From Craterostigma plantagineum (Eukaryota; Streptophyta; Magnoliopsida; Lamiales; Linderniaceae): a stretch of 64,000 nucleotides of DNA. How positions within the stretch are numbered: the stretch's first letter is position 1; each line of letters begins with the position of its first letter. This document shows, piece after piece, positions 11,709-23,121 of this stretch. A program made the position numbers and the translations under genes. The notes below the pieces were generated by a model that saw only the letters and a list, made by a program, of their open reading frames with translations, did not search any database and was not told the origin of the DNA. The stretch is taken from positions 124,001 to 188,000 of the forward strand of contig JAPQWV010000658.1 of assembly GCA_027422505.1 (NCBI GenBank), read 5' to 3'.

Positions 11709-13374
11709 ACAACCCCCAAACTAGCTTCGATTGTCCTCAATCATGAAAGCGGAATAACCTTAACCAAGTTATGATTTTACGAAGTCAAAATGAACTCTCA
11801 TGTTTATTCTCAGAAAATCAAAAGCAAAATCGGTCGAAATCGTCATCAACTAATGAATGATCCAGCTACACACGAGACATGAAATGATAGTTCGCAATCA
11901 TACCATAGCACAAAAATATTTCCAGAATCCTACTACGTATGATGTAACAACTCTCACATGGATCGTACAAGTCACTCGAAGTGTTTAATTGGGATCTGTA
12001 CAAAAACGCTCAACTCACGACATAGAATGATATTACTCTAAGCTTGCAAATATATCACATCATATTCACGTAGTGAATCTCATGTACGAATCAAAAGGTC
12101 TTTATCCATGGTTGTAATGGGGCTCATGGTAATAAGGTGTGTGACATATGTGATAAGTGGGTTATAAAGTAAGCATGTTAGTCACTAAATTGCTTCCCTG
12201 TTTATACGCTGAAGCAACAACAAATACGACATCAAATAATGAAAGCTCGTACTACTATAATAACGCACTAAAAACTATTACTAATAACTCGAGAAAATAA
12301 TTCATAAAATCTACTTTAGCCCTCTTTTTTTTCTAACATAAATATTTTTTTCTTTCTTTTCGATATTTTTTTTCATTTTTTTTCATTCATTCGTTTTCTT
12401 CAAATAACTAGTAAAATACCACAACCGGATATAACATGCCATAATTGTCTTTCCTCTAAATTAACAGACTCAATACTCTGAAGCGAAAAGTAAGCTAACA
12501 TGCTGACGGTGGGTTCAATGATGAAGGATAAAATAACGGGATAAGTGGCTAATATCGTAGCTCCAAATCAAAAAATAAGGCTAATAAAGCTCAAATGGGC
12601 TCACTAATTGATAGATATGTCGGGTATGGAGATATTTAGGCCAGTGGCTCATCCTAAGCGCCTTTATCATTTTCGTACGCAAAAATCCACAAAGTGGTAT
12701 TGACATGCATAACAAAGCAAGTTCAAAAATATTCAGACCATGTGTGACACTCATGAAAAATGCATCGAGCAAGTATTGTGTTGCCCTAATTTTTTTTTCG
12801 GCTCAAAACTCACAATATTTTCTGGGTTTGTGTCTCAAGATACGTACTATTTTTCTGAAGTAATCAATGTGTTCAGATAATCATGCTAATATCGAAACAC
12901 GTAACATGCGAACTTTCTCACTCAATTAGCTGAATCTTATCTCGACACCAGCAAAATTTTAAAAATTTTCATCATCGACAGGAGATTTCACAACAAGTGA
13001 CGTTCAAACCATGGCCTTGATCAGTTAAACCAACTAAAATCGAAGAGATCGATATCATTTAAATCTAGCATGTGTCACCCCACCCCAAACTAATTTGCGC
13101 ATTGTCCTCAATGTATAAAAATTTAAAGCAAATAAAGAGTTTAAGTTACACTGCCCTGAATAATCAGTTCATCGATGTGGACGGGTCGTGAGAAGATTTT
13201 GGTTCCTTCATAGATCGAGCTAGCTCTGCGAACAAACCACCCCCAAACTGACTATGAGCCTGCGAGGAAGCATAACTAGACGGCACCGTGATATGAATTT
13301 TTGTGAAAAAGCAAGACACACTTAATAAAATGCAATATGATAAATATAAGACTCGAATACGAAACAAAGTGATG
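11709..13374 (-). other. Athila-like 3' untranslated region with PPT
   Basis: The region lies between the integrase end and the LTR. The PPT is at 11709-11721 (minus strand TTTGGGGGTTGT), next to a TTGAGGACAAT string. A similar ATTGAGGACAATG followed by TTTGGGGTGGGG occurs near 13080-13110. The duplicate purine-rich ends resemble the conserved block downstream of Athila pol. An A/T-homopolymer-rich tract lies at 12320-12385. The part up to ~12922 is duplicated at 15269-16486. Open frames here are short and unlike known proteins. Confidence 0.65.
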
Positions 13375-14316
13375 CATAGATAGTACTTGGGTTGCCTCCC
13401 AAGAAGCGTTGCTTTTGTTGTCGTTAGCTCGACTCTCAAACCGATCAATGTAGATCGGTATTTGGACTTGCTTCGGCGTGCTGGAGGTCCTTCAGCTTGC
13501 TGGTATTGTCTCCAGACAAGGTGTCCCTGAAAGGCATAGAACGACTCAAAGCAATAGTGTAGTCAATAACAGGTTCCACAAGATATACCGAAGTTGTGTC
13601 TGTAACGTTCTGATCATTTTATAATTTAAGGCGTTGTCCATTGACCGTAATCGAATCTTTTCCGTTAATGAGGACCTGTACGGCTCCAGATGGAAACATC
13701 TTCTCGATTACATAAGGTCCCACCACTTACTTTTTAGTTTTCCCATAAATCGTCGTAAACGTGAGTTGAAGACTAGGACTTGATCTCCGACCCTGAACTC
13801 TCTTGGGACAATTCTTTTATCATGCCATCTTCGTCCGCTCCTTATATAATTTTGCATTCTCGTATGCATGTAGGCGAAATTCATCCATCTCGTTCAGTTG
13901 GAATAACCCGTTTTTACCTGCCTCGATACAGTCAAAATTAAGTTTCTTAACAGCCCAATATGCACGATGATCTAGCTCAACAGGTAAATGACACGCTTTT
14001 CGATTAACTAATTAAAAAGGTGAAGTTCCTATTGGTGTTTTAAATGCACTGCGATATGCCCATAGTGCATCATCTAACTTTAAAGACCAATCCTTCCTAG
14101 AGGCATTCACAGTCTTTTCTAAAATTTGTTTGAGCTCCCTATTAGAAACTTCTACCTGACCACTAGTTTGCGGGTGGTACGGGTTTGACACTTTATGTTT
14201 GACACCATACTTTGACAATAAATTAGCAAACAACTTATTGCAAAAATGAGTACCACCATCACTAATTATTGCGCGTGGTGTACCAAATCGAGTAAAGATA
14301 TTTTTCTTAAGCACAT
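13375..14316 (-). pseudogene. Athila-lineage integrase C-terminal half (truncated)
   Basis: The minus-strand frame 14012-14316 reads [18 protein letters not shown], then a [15 protein letters not shown] block and an [20 protein letters not shown] block. These are core integrase motifs of the Athila/Tat branch of Ty3/gypsy; the DDE aspartate (ISDGG) and glutamate (QVEVSNRE) are visible. Translation continues after a frameshift near 14010 through a conserved downstream part (HLPVELDHRAYWAVK, then ENAKLYKERTK) to about 13440. A LLGRQP-like tail follows at ~13390. Everything upstream of the core (gag, protease, RT, RNase H, integrase zinc finger) is missing: at 14316 the frame runs straight into LTR sequence. 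It is a fragment and cannot function. Confidence 0.8.
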
Positions 14317-15268
14317 GCATATGATGATCAAGCACATGCAAGCATTTAGCACAAACAAGAATACGTAACTTAACTTATATGATTAAATAGAATATGAAAC
14401 ACCAATATTACGAATTCATAATCCGGCTTACTACGGCCTTAATCACAAATAGATTCAAACAAACATATTAATGAACGAAAACGACGAAGGTTCACGCAAA
14501 CACATAACTAAAGCAATAACAGACAGATATAGAATACGCCCTCACAATACTTTCGCCGAACAGGTGGTGGGCGACTGAAAGGAAGTAAGCAAGGTTAAGC
14601 GGTGGGTGCTTGCTTCAGCCGTGTGAGCGTGTATGTAGCCTTGGAGCGTGAGTAATTGAGAACTTCGTAATCGTAGGTGTTTGCCTAGGATTTTTTTCTT
14701 TTTCTCCTTATCGCCCCCCCTCTCCCTCACTTTCGTCTGATTCATGGTCCATTTATAGAGTTTGAAACTCTAAACCACTAAGAACAAAGATTTCTTGCGC
14801 AGACTTTCTACGGATACGAAGCTCTATCGCTTGGTTGCATTTTTGTACCTTGAGCTGCCTTATTTGTTTTCTTTTGCCTTGAGCCTTGTGCGTGCGCGTG
14901 ATATAGTAACTCCTTTGATTTTCTGCCATTGAGTAGATACAATATTAAAGCCACTAAGTCAATGTGCTTTGAACGGGCTTCATAGCTCTTATTTTGTCCA
15001 TTTCTTGATTAACAAGGGCTCCAATCCTTATTAGTTGGGTTTGTATCATGGGGCTGAAATTTGGCTTGTGGGCCTGAATTGTTGGGTTGTTCTTGGGCTC
15101 ATGGATACTTCAATTTCTAGTCCGAATCTTCCCGATTTTTAATCACTTTGCGCCATTACCTAAACAAATATGAAGAGACAAAATACAATAGGATATTTCG
15201 GACGTTTAGACATATAAAGATTGAATTTCGCAAGTTTTTGGGTCTAAAATATTCGTAAAATCTTATCA
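14317..15268 (-). repeat. Athila-like LTR, copy 2 (truncated)
   Basis: It is collinear with 10738-11708 and ends at the same LTR/PPT boundary (minus-strand TGATAAG next to TTTGGGGG). The part equivalent to 10020-10737 is absent and replaced by integrase coding sequence. The breakpoint lies at a gcatatgatgatcaagcaca string. The homologous poly-C run is only 7 bases. Confidence 0.8.
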
Positions 15269-16486
15269 ACAACCCCCAAACTAGCTTCGATTGTCCTCAA
15301 TCATGAAAGCGGAATAACCTTAACCAAGTTATGATTTTACGAAGTCAAAATGAACTCTCATGTTTATTCTCAGAAAATCAAAAGCAAAATCGGTCGAAAT
15401 CGTCATCAACTAATGAATGATCCAGCTACACACGAGACATGAAATGATAGTTCGCAATCATACCATAGCACAAAAATATTTCCAGAATCCTACTACGTAT
15501 GATGTAACAACTCTCACATGGATCGTACAAGTCACTCGAAGTGTTTAATTGGGATCTGTATAAAAACGCTCAACTCACGACATAGAATGATATTACTCTA
15601 AGCTTGCAAATATATCACATCATATTCACGTAGTGAATCTCATGTACGAATCAAAAGGTCTTTATCCATGGTTGTAATGGGGCTCATGGTAATAAGGGTG
15701 TGACATATGTGATAAGTGGGTTAATAAAGTCAAGCATGTTAGTCACTAAATCGCTTCCCTATTTATACCCTAAAGCAACAAAATACGACATCAAATAATG
15801 CAAACTCGGACTACTATAGAAACGCACCAAAAACTATTACTAATAACTCGAGAAAATAATTCTTAAAATCTACTTTGGCCCTCTTTTTTTTTCTAACATA
15901 AATATTTTTTTCTTTTTTTTCGATATTTTTTTCTCAGTTTTTTTTCATTCGATTTTCTTTTTTCAAATAACTAGAATAAATACCACAACCGGATATAACA
16001 TGCCATAATTGTCTTTCCTCTAAATTAACAGACTCAATACTCTGAAGCGACTGGTAAGCTAACATCCTGACAGTGGGTTCGAGATGAAGGATAAAATAAC
16101 GGGATAAAGTGGCTAAATATCGTAGCTCCAAATAAAAAAATAAGGCTAATAAAGCTACAAATGAGCTCACTAAATTGATAGAATGTCGGGTATGGAGATA
16201 TTAGGCCAGTGGCTCATCCTAAGCGCCTTTATCATTTTCGTACACAAAATCCACAAAGTGCTATTGACATGCATAACAAAGCAAGTTCAAAAATATTCAG
16301 ACCATGTGTGACAATCATGAAAAATGCATCGAGCAAGTATTGTGTTGCTTTAATTTTTTTTCGGCTCAAAACTCACAATATTTTCTGGGTTTGTGTCTCA
16401 AGATACGTACTATTTTTCTGAAGTAATCAATGTGGTCAGATAATCATGCTAATATCAAAACACGTAACATGCAGAACTTTCTCACA
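15269..16486 (-). other. Second copy of Athila-like PPT and 3' UTR
   Basis: This is a near-identical duplicate of 11709-12922, with small indels in homopolymers. It stops at ctttctcac, where copia coding sequence of the opposite strand begins. The block order LTR + UTR, integrase, UTR + LTR shows two element copies in the same orientation with most of the intervening internal region lost. Confidence 0.78.
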
Positions 16487-18607
16487 GTTATGGAAAGCAT
16501 TAATGTAACGTTTGACGAAGTAGACCGAGTAGTTTTCTGCACAAATCAGTCCAGAACCAGGACTTCTATGAGAGTTGACAAAGGATCAACCAAGCACCTC
16601 CTCTGTGGGTGAAACATCAAAATCAAATACGTTGAGTGACATGGAACTTGATCTCTTATTCGAGAAGCTCTTCTCTAGGCCGTCACCACCCACTGCTCCA
16701 ACAAATTCTGCAGCACCAGGAAATAATGATCCTACAGAGACTAACAATGACAATCCCCTTCCGACGATGGAAGATCTTCACCTTGATGACGACAGTGAAC
16801 TCCCAACTGATACAGAGATCATCTCCAGTTCAGCCGCTGAAACACCATAGCACTCTGATTCAACAATTGAAATTTCTTCAGGAGAGTCAGTAATACCACA
16901 ACCTGGAGAAGAAACGGAAATCAGGCTGATCAGAGTGCAGAAACGATACACGATACAAGTGCAGCTGGATCATCACAACCTAGTACAAGAAAGTGGACCC
17001 GAGCACACCCAAACTCACAAATAATTGGAGACCCTTCCACTGGTGTAACCACTCGAGCATCAACAATAAATGAAAGCCTATATTCCTGCTTTCTGAGTCA
17101 AAAGGAGCCCAACAAAGTAGCTGAAGCACTCGCCGATACAGATTGATAATCGCAATGCAGGAGGAAATCAATCAGTTTGAGAGGTTGAAAGATTGGAACC
17201 TAGTACCTAGACCAGCTGGAAAAACAATCATAGGGACTAAATGGGTGTTTAAGAACAAAAATGACGAGCAAGGAGTTGTTATCAGGAATAAAGCAAGGCT
17301 GGTGGCGAAAGGATACAATCAACATGAAGGAATCCACTATGATGAACATATGCCCCAGTCGCTAGAATTGAAGCCATCAGGATCTTCTTAGCTTTCGCTG
17401 CACACAAGACTTCACAGTCACAGTCTACCAGATGGATGTCAAAACTGCATTCCTCAACGGAATACTAGAAGAAGAAGTCTTTGTATCTCAACCTGAAGGT
17501 TTTGTAAACGAACAACTCCCAGATCACATCTACAGACTCGATAAAGCTCTCTATGGACTTAAACAAGCTCCCAGAGCCTGGTGTGAGGTCCTCTCGGATT
17601 TTCTCATTTCCTCTGGTTTCACAAAAGGGAAGATCAATACGGCTCTCTCTTTATCAAGAGGGATGGCTCAGACATTATGTTAGTGCAAATTTACGTCGAC
17701 GACATCATATTCGGGTCGACGGACTCAGAATGTGCAGGAACTTTGGGGATCTAATGAAGCAAAATTTTAAATGAGCATGATGGGCGAACCAAGTTTTTTC
17801 TGGCCTTAGGTAGCAGGTTAGGCTTTGCAATGGAATCTTCATCAGTCAATCCAAGTACATTCACGACATACTCAGAGTACAACTTGGACAACTCAAATGC
17901 TGTCATCACTCCCATGTCTACCTCATGCAAATTTGATGCAGATTCATCAGGAAAATCTGTCAACCAGACGTTTATCGAGGCATGATAGGATCCTTGCTCT
18001 ATCTTACGTCCAGTCGGCCTGACATAATGTTCGCCACGTGTCTCTGTGCTCGCTTTCAAGCTGATCCAAGAGTCTCACATGCTCGCTGTCAAGAGAATTT
18101 TCAAATACCTCAAGAGAACACCAAATCTAGGTCTATGGTACCTGATGGAGTCGAGCTTCGAACTCGTAGGATACACTGACGCTGATTACGCGGGATGCAA
18201 GCTGGACATAAAGAGCACTTCTGGAGCCGCTCAATTTCTCGGGTAAAACTCGTAAGCTGGCCGTCTCGAAAGCAAAATTGTGTCTCAACCTCGACAGCAG
18301 AGGCAGAATATGTCGCTGCTGCGAGTTGCTGCTCACAAATTTTGTGGATAGAACCCAGCTGCGAGATTTTGGCATAACGTTAAATCGTATTCCAATTTTT
18401 AGTGACTCTAATAGTGCTATAGCTATAACGAGTAATCCAGTTCATCATTCACGCACAAAATATAGACATTCGATATCACTTTATCAAGGAACATGTGGAC
18501 GAGGTACAATCGAAATGCATTTTGTTCACACACAGAGCTTCAACTTTGCCGACTTATTTACTAAGCATTGGATGAAAAGCGATTCCAATTCTTGGTATCT
18601 AGTTTAG
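16487..18607 (+). pseudogene. Copia pol fragment: linker, RT and RNase H
   Basis: It begins in the integrase C-terminus/linker (a version of the ESYNVTF motif) and passes an acidic linker with a RKWTRAHP-like block. It then enters reverse transcriptase ([55 protein letters not shown]) and RNase H (GYTDADYAGC, STAEAEYVAAASCCSQ). The tail reads HSRTK, then ADLFTK. Several frameshifts (about 17350, 17400, 17690, 17760, 18000, 18240 and 18470) break it. The catalytic YVDD is still readable near 17693. It is the only copia RT here on the plus strand apart from what the 45541-51162 element lost. Gag, protease and most of integrase are absent upstream, where Athila-like sequence joins at 16486. Confidence 0.88.
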
Positions 18608-19213
18608 GCATGTTGAATCACAAGACATGATCGATGGCCTCTACATGAACTTGATATTGTGTAAATAGGTCACTTAATTTTCCTCTGTATGTTTCATATG
18701 AATGTAAAATAAAAAATAAAAATCATAAAAACTTCTACTATCGTATCTAGGGGGGGAGTCTAATAAACTTTATGCATGGACCTAGGGGGTCTTTGAAAAT
18801 TATGCACTAATCTAGGGGGAGTCTTTGAAAATTATGCACTAATCTAGGGGGCGTCATTGAACAGTTCACACAATTAAAGGGGAGCTTTTATGATCTTTTA
18901 TCAAATTTAATTTCAAAATTGCATAAGGGTTAAACTTATTGATAATAATTTCTATAACCTTAAAACACTTTTTTCTCGGCGAAACTCAAAGCTTGATCGA
19001 AACTGAAATACACAATTATTTAAAATGTTTTCTCGGCGAAACTGACCATCGCGCCGAACTCTCTCTAAAATTCGATCGAACTGATTTTTAATTAATTCAA
19101 TTCAAAGCTTTCTCGGCGAAACTATGTACGCCCGAAACTCCTTTGAATTGATTTGATAATCGCACGAAGCACGTTTCGATCGAAACTGCATTTTAATTCC
19201 TTTTATAATTTTC
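18608..19213 (+). other. Copia 3' spacer with repeated purine tracts
   Basis: It is non-coding sequence after RNase H. Four or five ctagggggg-type purine tracts occur at 18748-18855, two of them inside a ~31-bp direct repeat (tctttgaaaattatgcacta). Further on the words tctcggcgaaact and cgatcgaaact recur (18970-19170). The sequence ends abruptly at 19213, where oppositely oriented integrase sequence begins. No LTR follows. Confidence 0.65.
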
Positions 19214-21701
19214 TCGGCTTCGGTTGGACTTGATGTAACTCAGTATGCTTTTGATGTTGAAGAATACCCGACGAAAGTTGCTTCGAATACTTTAGGGTCG
19301 AACTTTGCACGTTGCTCTCTGTCGTTCGCCACAAAGCACTTGCACCCGAAGACTTTAAGGAATGAGATGTGGGCACTCTATTGATCACAATCTCGTACGG
19401 AGTCATGTTGAAACGTTTGTGAACCACTGTCCTGTTTTGGGTAAAACAGGCGGTATTGACTGCTTCAGCCCATAGAAAGTGCGGAAGTCCTGAATGGATC
19501 AGCATTGTACGAGCTGCTTCCACTAGTGTTCGGTTTTTCCTTTCAACGACCCCGTTTTGTTGAGGTGTTTTGGCGGCTGAAAATTGTTGACTTATTCCAA
19601 GTTTCTGATAAAACGCACTGAGGTGGTTGTTCTTGAACTCAGTGCCGTTGTTTGTTCGAATAACTTGAATAGTCTGTTGCAGCAGATTTTGAGTAGTGTT
19701 CACAAAGTTGATAATCAAGTCACCGGTCTCATCTTTGGTTCGGAGGAACTTTGTCCACGTGTAGCGAGAGTAGTCATCAACGATCACTAGCACATACTTT
19801 CTTCCATTGATACTCTGAGTCTACATCGGCCCACAGAGATCCATGTGTATGAGTTCCAATGGTCGAAAAGTAGACGCAATTTGCTTGACGTGATGAGATG
19901 CTCGCTTTATTTTTCCCAATTGACATGCCGAATACTGATGCTCCCTTTGTAGTAGTATAGTTGGAAGGCCGTGAACCAACTTTTTTGTAGAAAGACGTTG
20001 GAGAGCTTTCATATTCAGATGAAACAGTCGTTGATGCTATAGGCTGTTCCTCAGTAAATCAATCTGAGAGATGAGGCATACAGCTGTCGAGGGCCGCACG
20101 GACGTCAGGTTGATCGTGTAAAGATTGGATTTGCGAAGTCCTTGAAGGAGTTCTATGTCCTGACTATCCAAAATTCTGCACCAGTCAGCATGAAAGACCA
20201 CCTGAAACCCTTTGTCACAGAACTGGCCTACGCTGAACAAGTTATGGTGGAGGCCTTCGACATACGAGACATCCTTTATTGTCAGTTTCTCCAGAATGAT
20301 ATCTCCAAATCCAATAAGTGGAGCTGAGTCATTGTTTCCGAATCTGACTTTGCCGTTTGGTCGGTCTTTGTAGCTGCTCAGTAGCTCTTGATTACCAGTC
20401 ATGTGTGTGGAGCAACCAGAGTCGAGGTACCACACATGATGGATCTCTTTTGACGAAGTGGATGCGTTGTCGTCGTCCGTACGATTAGATGTTTCGGCGT
20501 CCGATTCATTGTCGAGACGGGCCATGAGAGCTAGATTCTCTTCTTCATAACTCGACGTGCTCGAGCCATTGGTCCTGTTCGGCCATGAGAGCTCTCCAGC
20601 TTCCTTCTGTTTCGTCAATTGGAGCTTCCTGGAGTAGTAGTTGGCATCTATTTCTTTGGAAGAGTGCACTCTCTGGCGAAGTGACCTGGCTTGCCACAAT
20701 TGAAGCATTTGTTAGCCTCCTTAGGGTTCTTGACTTCGGAGTTCTTTGGTGCATGTTCTTTGTTTTTAGAGCTTGTAGTCCGAAGTCTGTTGGCTGAGGT
20801 TGAAGACTTCTTCTTGAAGTACTTCTTGCTCATCATTTGTCCTATGAGAGCTAACTGCTTTCCTAGAGCTTTCAAATTTGGCTCAACATCGGAGTCTGAC
20901 TCTTCTTCCGACTCTGAAGGTGAAGGAGGCCTAACGATCTTTTCCTTTCTTGATCTTGAGCTCCTCCTCTCCGAAACTAAGGCAACAGTGTCTTCGGTCT
21001 GTTTGCCTTTCTGCTCTTTGGCAACCTCGCTGATATCATGCTCATGCTGTGCGAGATTATCAAACACGGCATGGACATCCAACTCCCTCTAGATCTTTAT
21101 TTTGTCGAATCTGAGTGGATATTTTCTTCCAATCCGCAGGCAGAGAAGATAGAAATTTGATGTTTGTCTCCATATTGGTCTTTGTGATTTCTATCTTCCT
21201 CATGTCGTTGAGAAGAGTGATGTATATTTGGTAGATCTCGTATAGATTCTCCTCCAGCTTTGCTTTGAAGGAGTCATAAGAAGTGAGAATGTTAGCGTTT
21301 TTGGCCTTTATGCCAACTTCCGTCCTCTGCATCATCCTATGCAGTTCATCCCACATTCCTTTTTCCGATGAAAGGCTATCAATCTGTCTGTATATGTCAT
21401 TGGGGATGCCCTGCATGCGGGTATTCATGGCTACTAGATCAGCCTTAGTTCGAGCCCTTTCCTCTAGAGAGTATTCCCTAGGCTCCTTTAGTCGACTAGA
21501 AGGTGGAATTGGAGGAGTAGCTATTCAATCTCCGGGTACATGGACCCAGAATTGTGCCGGGTCCTCTTCAAGAGACTGCAGTAGATTTTCAGCTTGATCT
21601 TTTAAGGCGATGAAATTTAGGAAGCGGCTTCTCCACACGGTATATTCGCCTCGTTGCAAAATCGGCGGACGGTTGTCATTTCCGGGCGAGTATGCATCCA
21701 T
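19214..21701 (-). pseudogene. Copia A gag-protease-integrase (truncated; lacks coil segment)
   Basis: Read on the minus strand from 21701 (MDAYSPGNDNRPPIL). Gag contains EYTVWRSRFLNFI, the NTRMQGIPNDIYRQI block and a CCHC knuckle (CFNCGKPGHFAREC). A TGA at ~21525 and frameshifts near 21090 and 20650 interrupt it. Gag then passes directly into protease (HHVWYLDSGCSTHMTG, active site intact), the pre-integrase region, the integrase zinc finger and the core (VIVDDYSRYTW; the usual RTDNG is RTNNG; PQQNGVVERKNR). It breaks off at 19214 inside integrase, so RT and RNase H are missing. Unlike B and F there is no coiled-coil Gag extension: the frame is continuous across 20444/20445, exactly where B has GT...AG borders. 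The second DDE aspartate is replaced by asparagine. Confidence 0.88.
20444..20445 (-). other. Exon-junction-like seam in copia A
   Basis: On the minus strand A reads ...TCAAAAGAG then ATCCATCATGTG. The left half aligns with the B sequence before its GTAGTC and the right half with the B sequence after TTTTTGCAG. The seam is what splicing of the B-type segment would leave. The shared AG dinucleotide means a 2-bp microhomology deletion would give the same product. Confidence 0.7.
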
Positions 21702-22762
21702 TTTGTATTTTAGTCGAGTTGCTGAAGGATCTTCGTTAAGTGTTTTGTAGGTTTGAAGATGATATAATGGCTTCACAAGTGACAAAGTTCGTTAGTAGCG
21801 TTTGATTCGAAAAATTAGTTCGAGAATTATTTTCGATTCAATCTTTGAAGTTTGATTGAAAATAATTTCGTTGAAATAGAATATACTCTGTACTGTTCTC
21901 GTGCGAGAAAGTTTGTCAGCGAAATATTTTACGAGCGAAATAAATTGCTCAAAATTGTTTGGTCGATAAAAATTTCCTGATCATGAATTTATTTCGATCG
22001 TAAAGAAACAGTACGTTAGTAAGGTTCTCGACAAGTCAAAATAAATATGTTGACTAGAAACGTTTTATCGCGTGTAAATGATTTTCGCCTGGTCAAACGT
22101 TAAAGGTGACCGAAAAAGTTTTTCGAGAGATAGTTTTTACGCATGCAAAGTCAAAATTGGTCTCTCACGAAAACGTTTTTCGCTGAATAAAGCTCCAGAA
22201 ATGTTTCTAACTAAAATCGTTTCTAGTGATGACGATTCTAGCGCTGACTTCGTATTCTGACCGAGAAAAATTCTCGCGCCAAGTTTTTCGATCGAGAAAC
22301 TAATCCGACCGTTAACCTAGCGAGAAAAATTAGAACGATCGAGAAAAATTCACAGAATACGATTAACACGGATTCAAGCAAAAACAAGGAATTAGACAGT
22401 GAAATTTCAGGTAATTGCCCGCAATCAATCACTAACTACGCACGAACAAGCAATTAAACACGTTATGAAGCAAAATATGTCAAATTTGAGCAAAATCAGA
22501 ATGTGTTCTTCATGTTCTTCGCAAACAGTAACTCACAGGATTGATTTAATCCTAAATCCGAAGTTCAAATAGCTACGAATTTGATCGAAATCAACATTTA
22601 GCACTTAACCGAGCACAGAAACATCAAATTCAAGTCAATTAAGCACAGAATTATGCTATTGGATCGAAAAAATTCGCGCCAAACTGTTCTTCGATGAACA
22701 GTATCCAGAAAATGATTTTCGATCCAATTCTAACAATTTTTGATTCAAAACAGAACGAATCT
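21702..22762 (-). other. Copia A untranslated leader
   Basis: It is about 1.06 kb between the gag start and the PBS. It is AT-rich and full of tcgatcgaaa/cgagaaa words, without a credible frame. It matches the leader of copy C (51975-53046) in length and in scattered blocks such as cacattatgaagcaaaatatgt. Confidence 0.75.
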
Positions 22763-22774
22763 GCTCTGATACCA
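22763..22774 (-). other. Primer-binding site, copia A
   Basis: The minus-strand sequence is TGGTATCAGAGC, a perfect initiator tRNA-Met complement, two bases from the LTR end (CCTAACA). Confidence 0.92.
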
Positions 22775-22776
22775 AT

Positions 22777-23121
22777 TGTTAGGTCCTACGATTAACAAAT
22801 CTAAGATCCTAGGCAAGAATTCAAAGTAATTCGACGATAATGATAATCACTAAGATTCGATCGAAAAACTCATTTGAAGAACGAGAGACAGAATTCAAGT
22901 AGAGTGAGAAAGTTACTGTTGCTTCTCTCTCTAGAAATTGAATTGCAAGCCTTTCGGATCAATCTTCAAACTTTTTTCAGCACAATTTCTTTACATGTAT
23001 ATATACCAAACAAGCTCGGTATAAATATCAAACTAGTCCTAATCTAAGGACTACTACACAAAACGCCCCAAATTACAAGAACAACTAATAAAATCAAGCA
23101 GAATTAGAATGGTATTCTACA
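22777..23121 (-). repeat. Copia LTR, 345 bp (5' LTR of copy A)
   Basis: It is bounded by TG...CA (minus strand TGTAGAATACC to GACCTAACA). Length is close to the other copia LTRs here (346 and 363 bp). A TATA-like motif, GGTATATATACA on the minus strand, lies at about 22990-23001. Its outer boundary at 23121 abuts copia B RT coding sequence with no PPT. That fits insertion of A into B's RT, or an internal deletion of B ending exactly at the LTR. Confidence 0.78.

Noticed and set aside
20691..21092. 133-codon plus-strand frame rich in Ser/Phe
   Set aside because: It lies opposite the copia A Gag and CCHC region and is explained as antisense.
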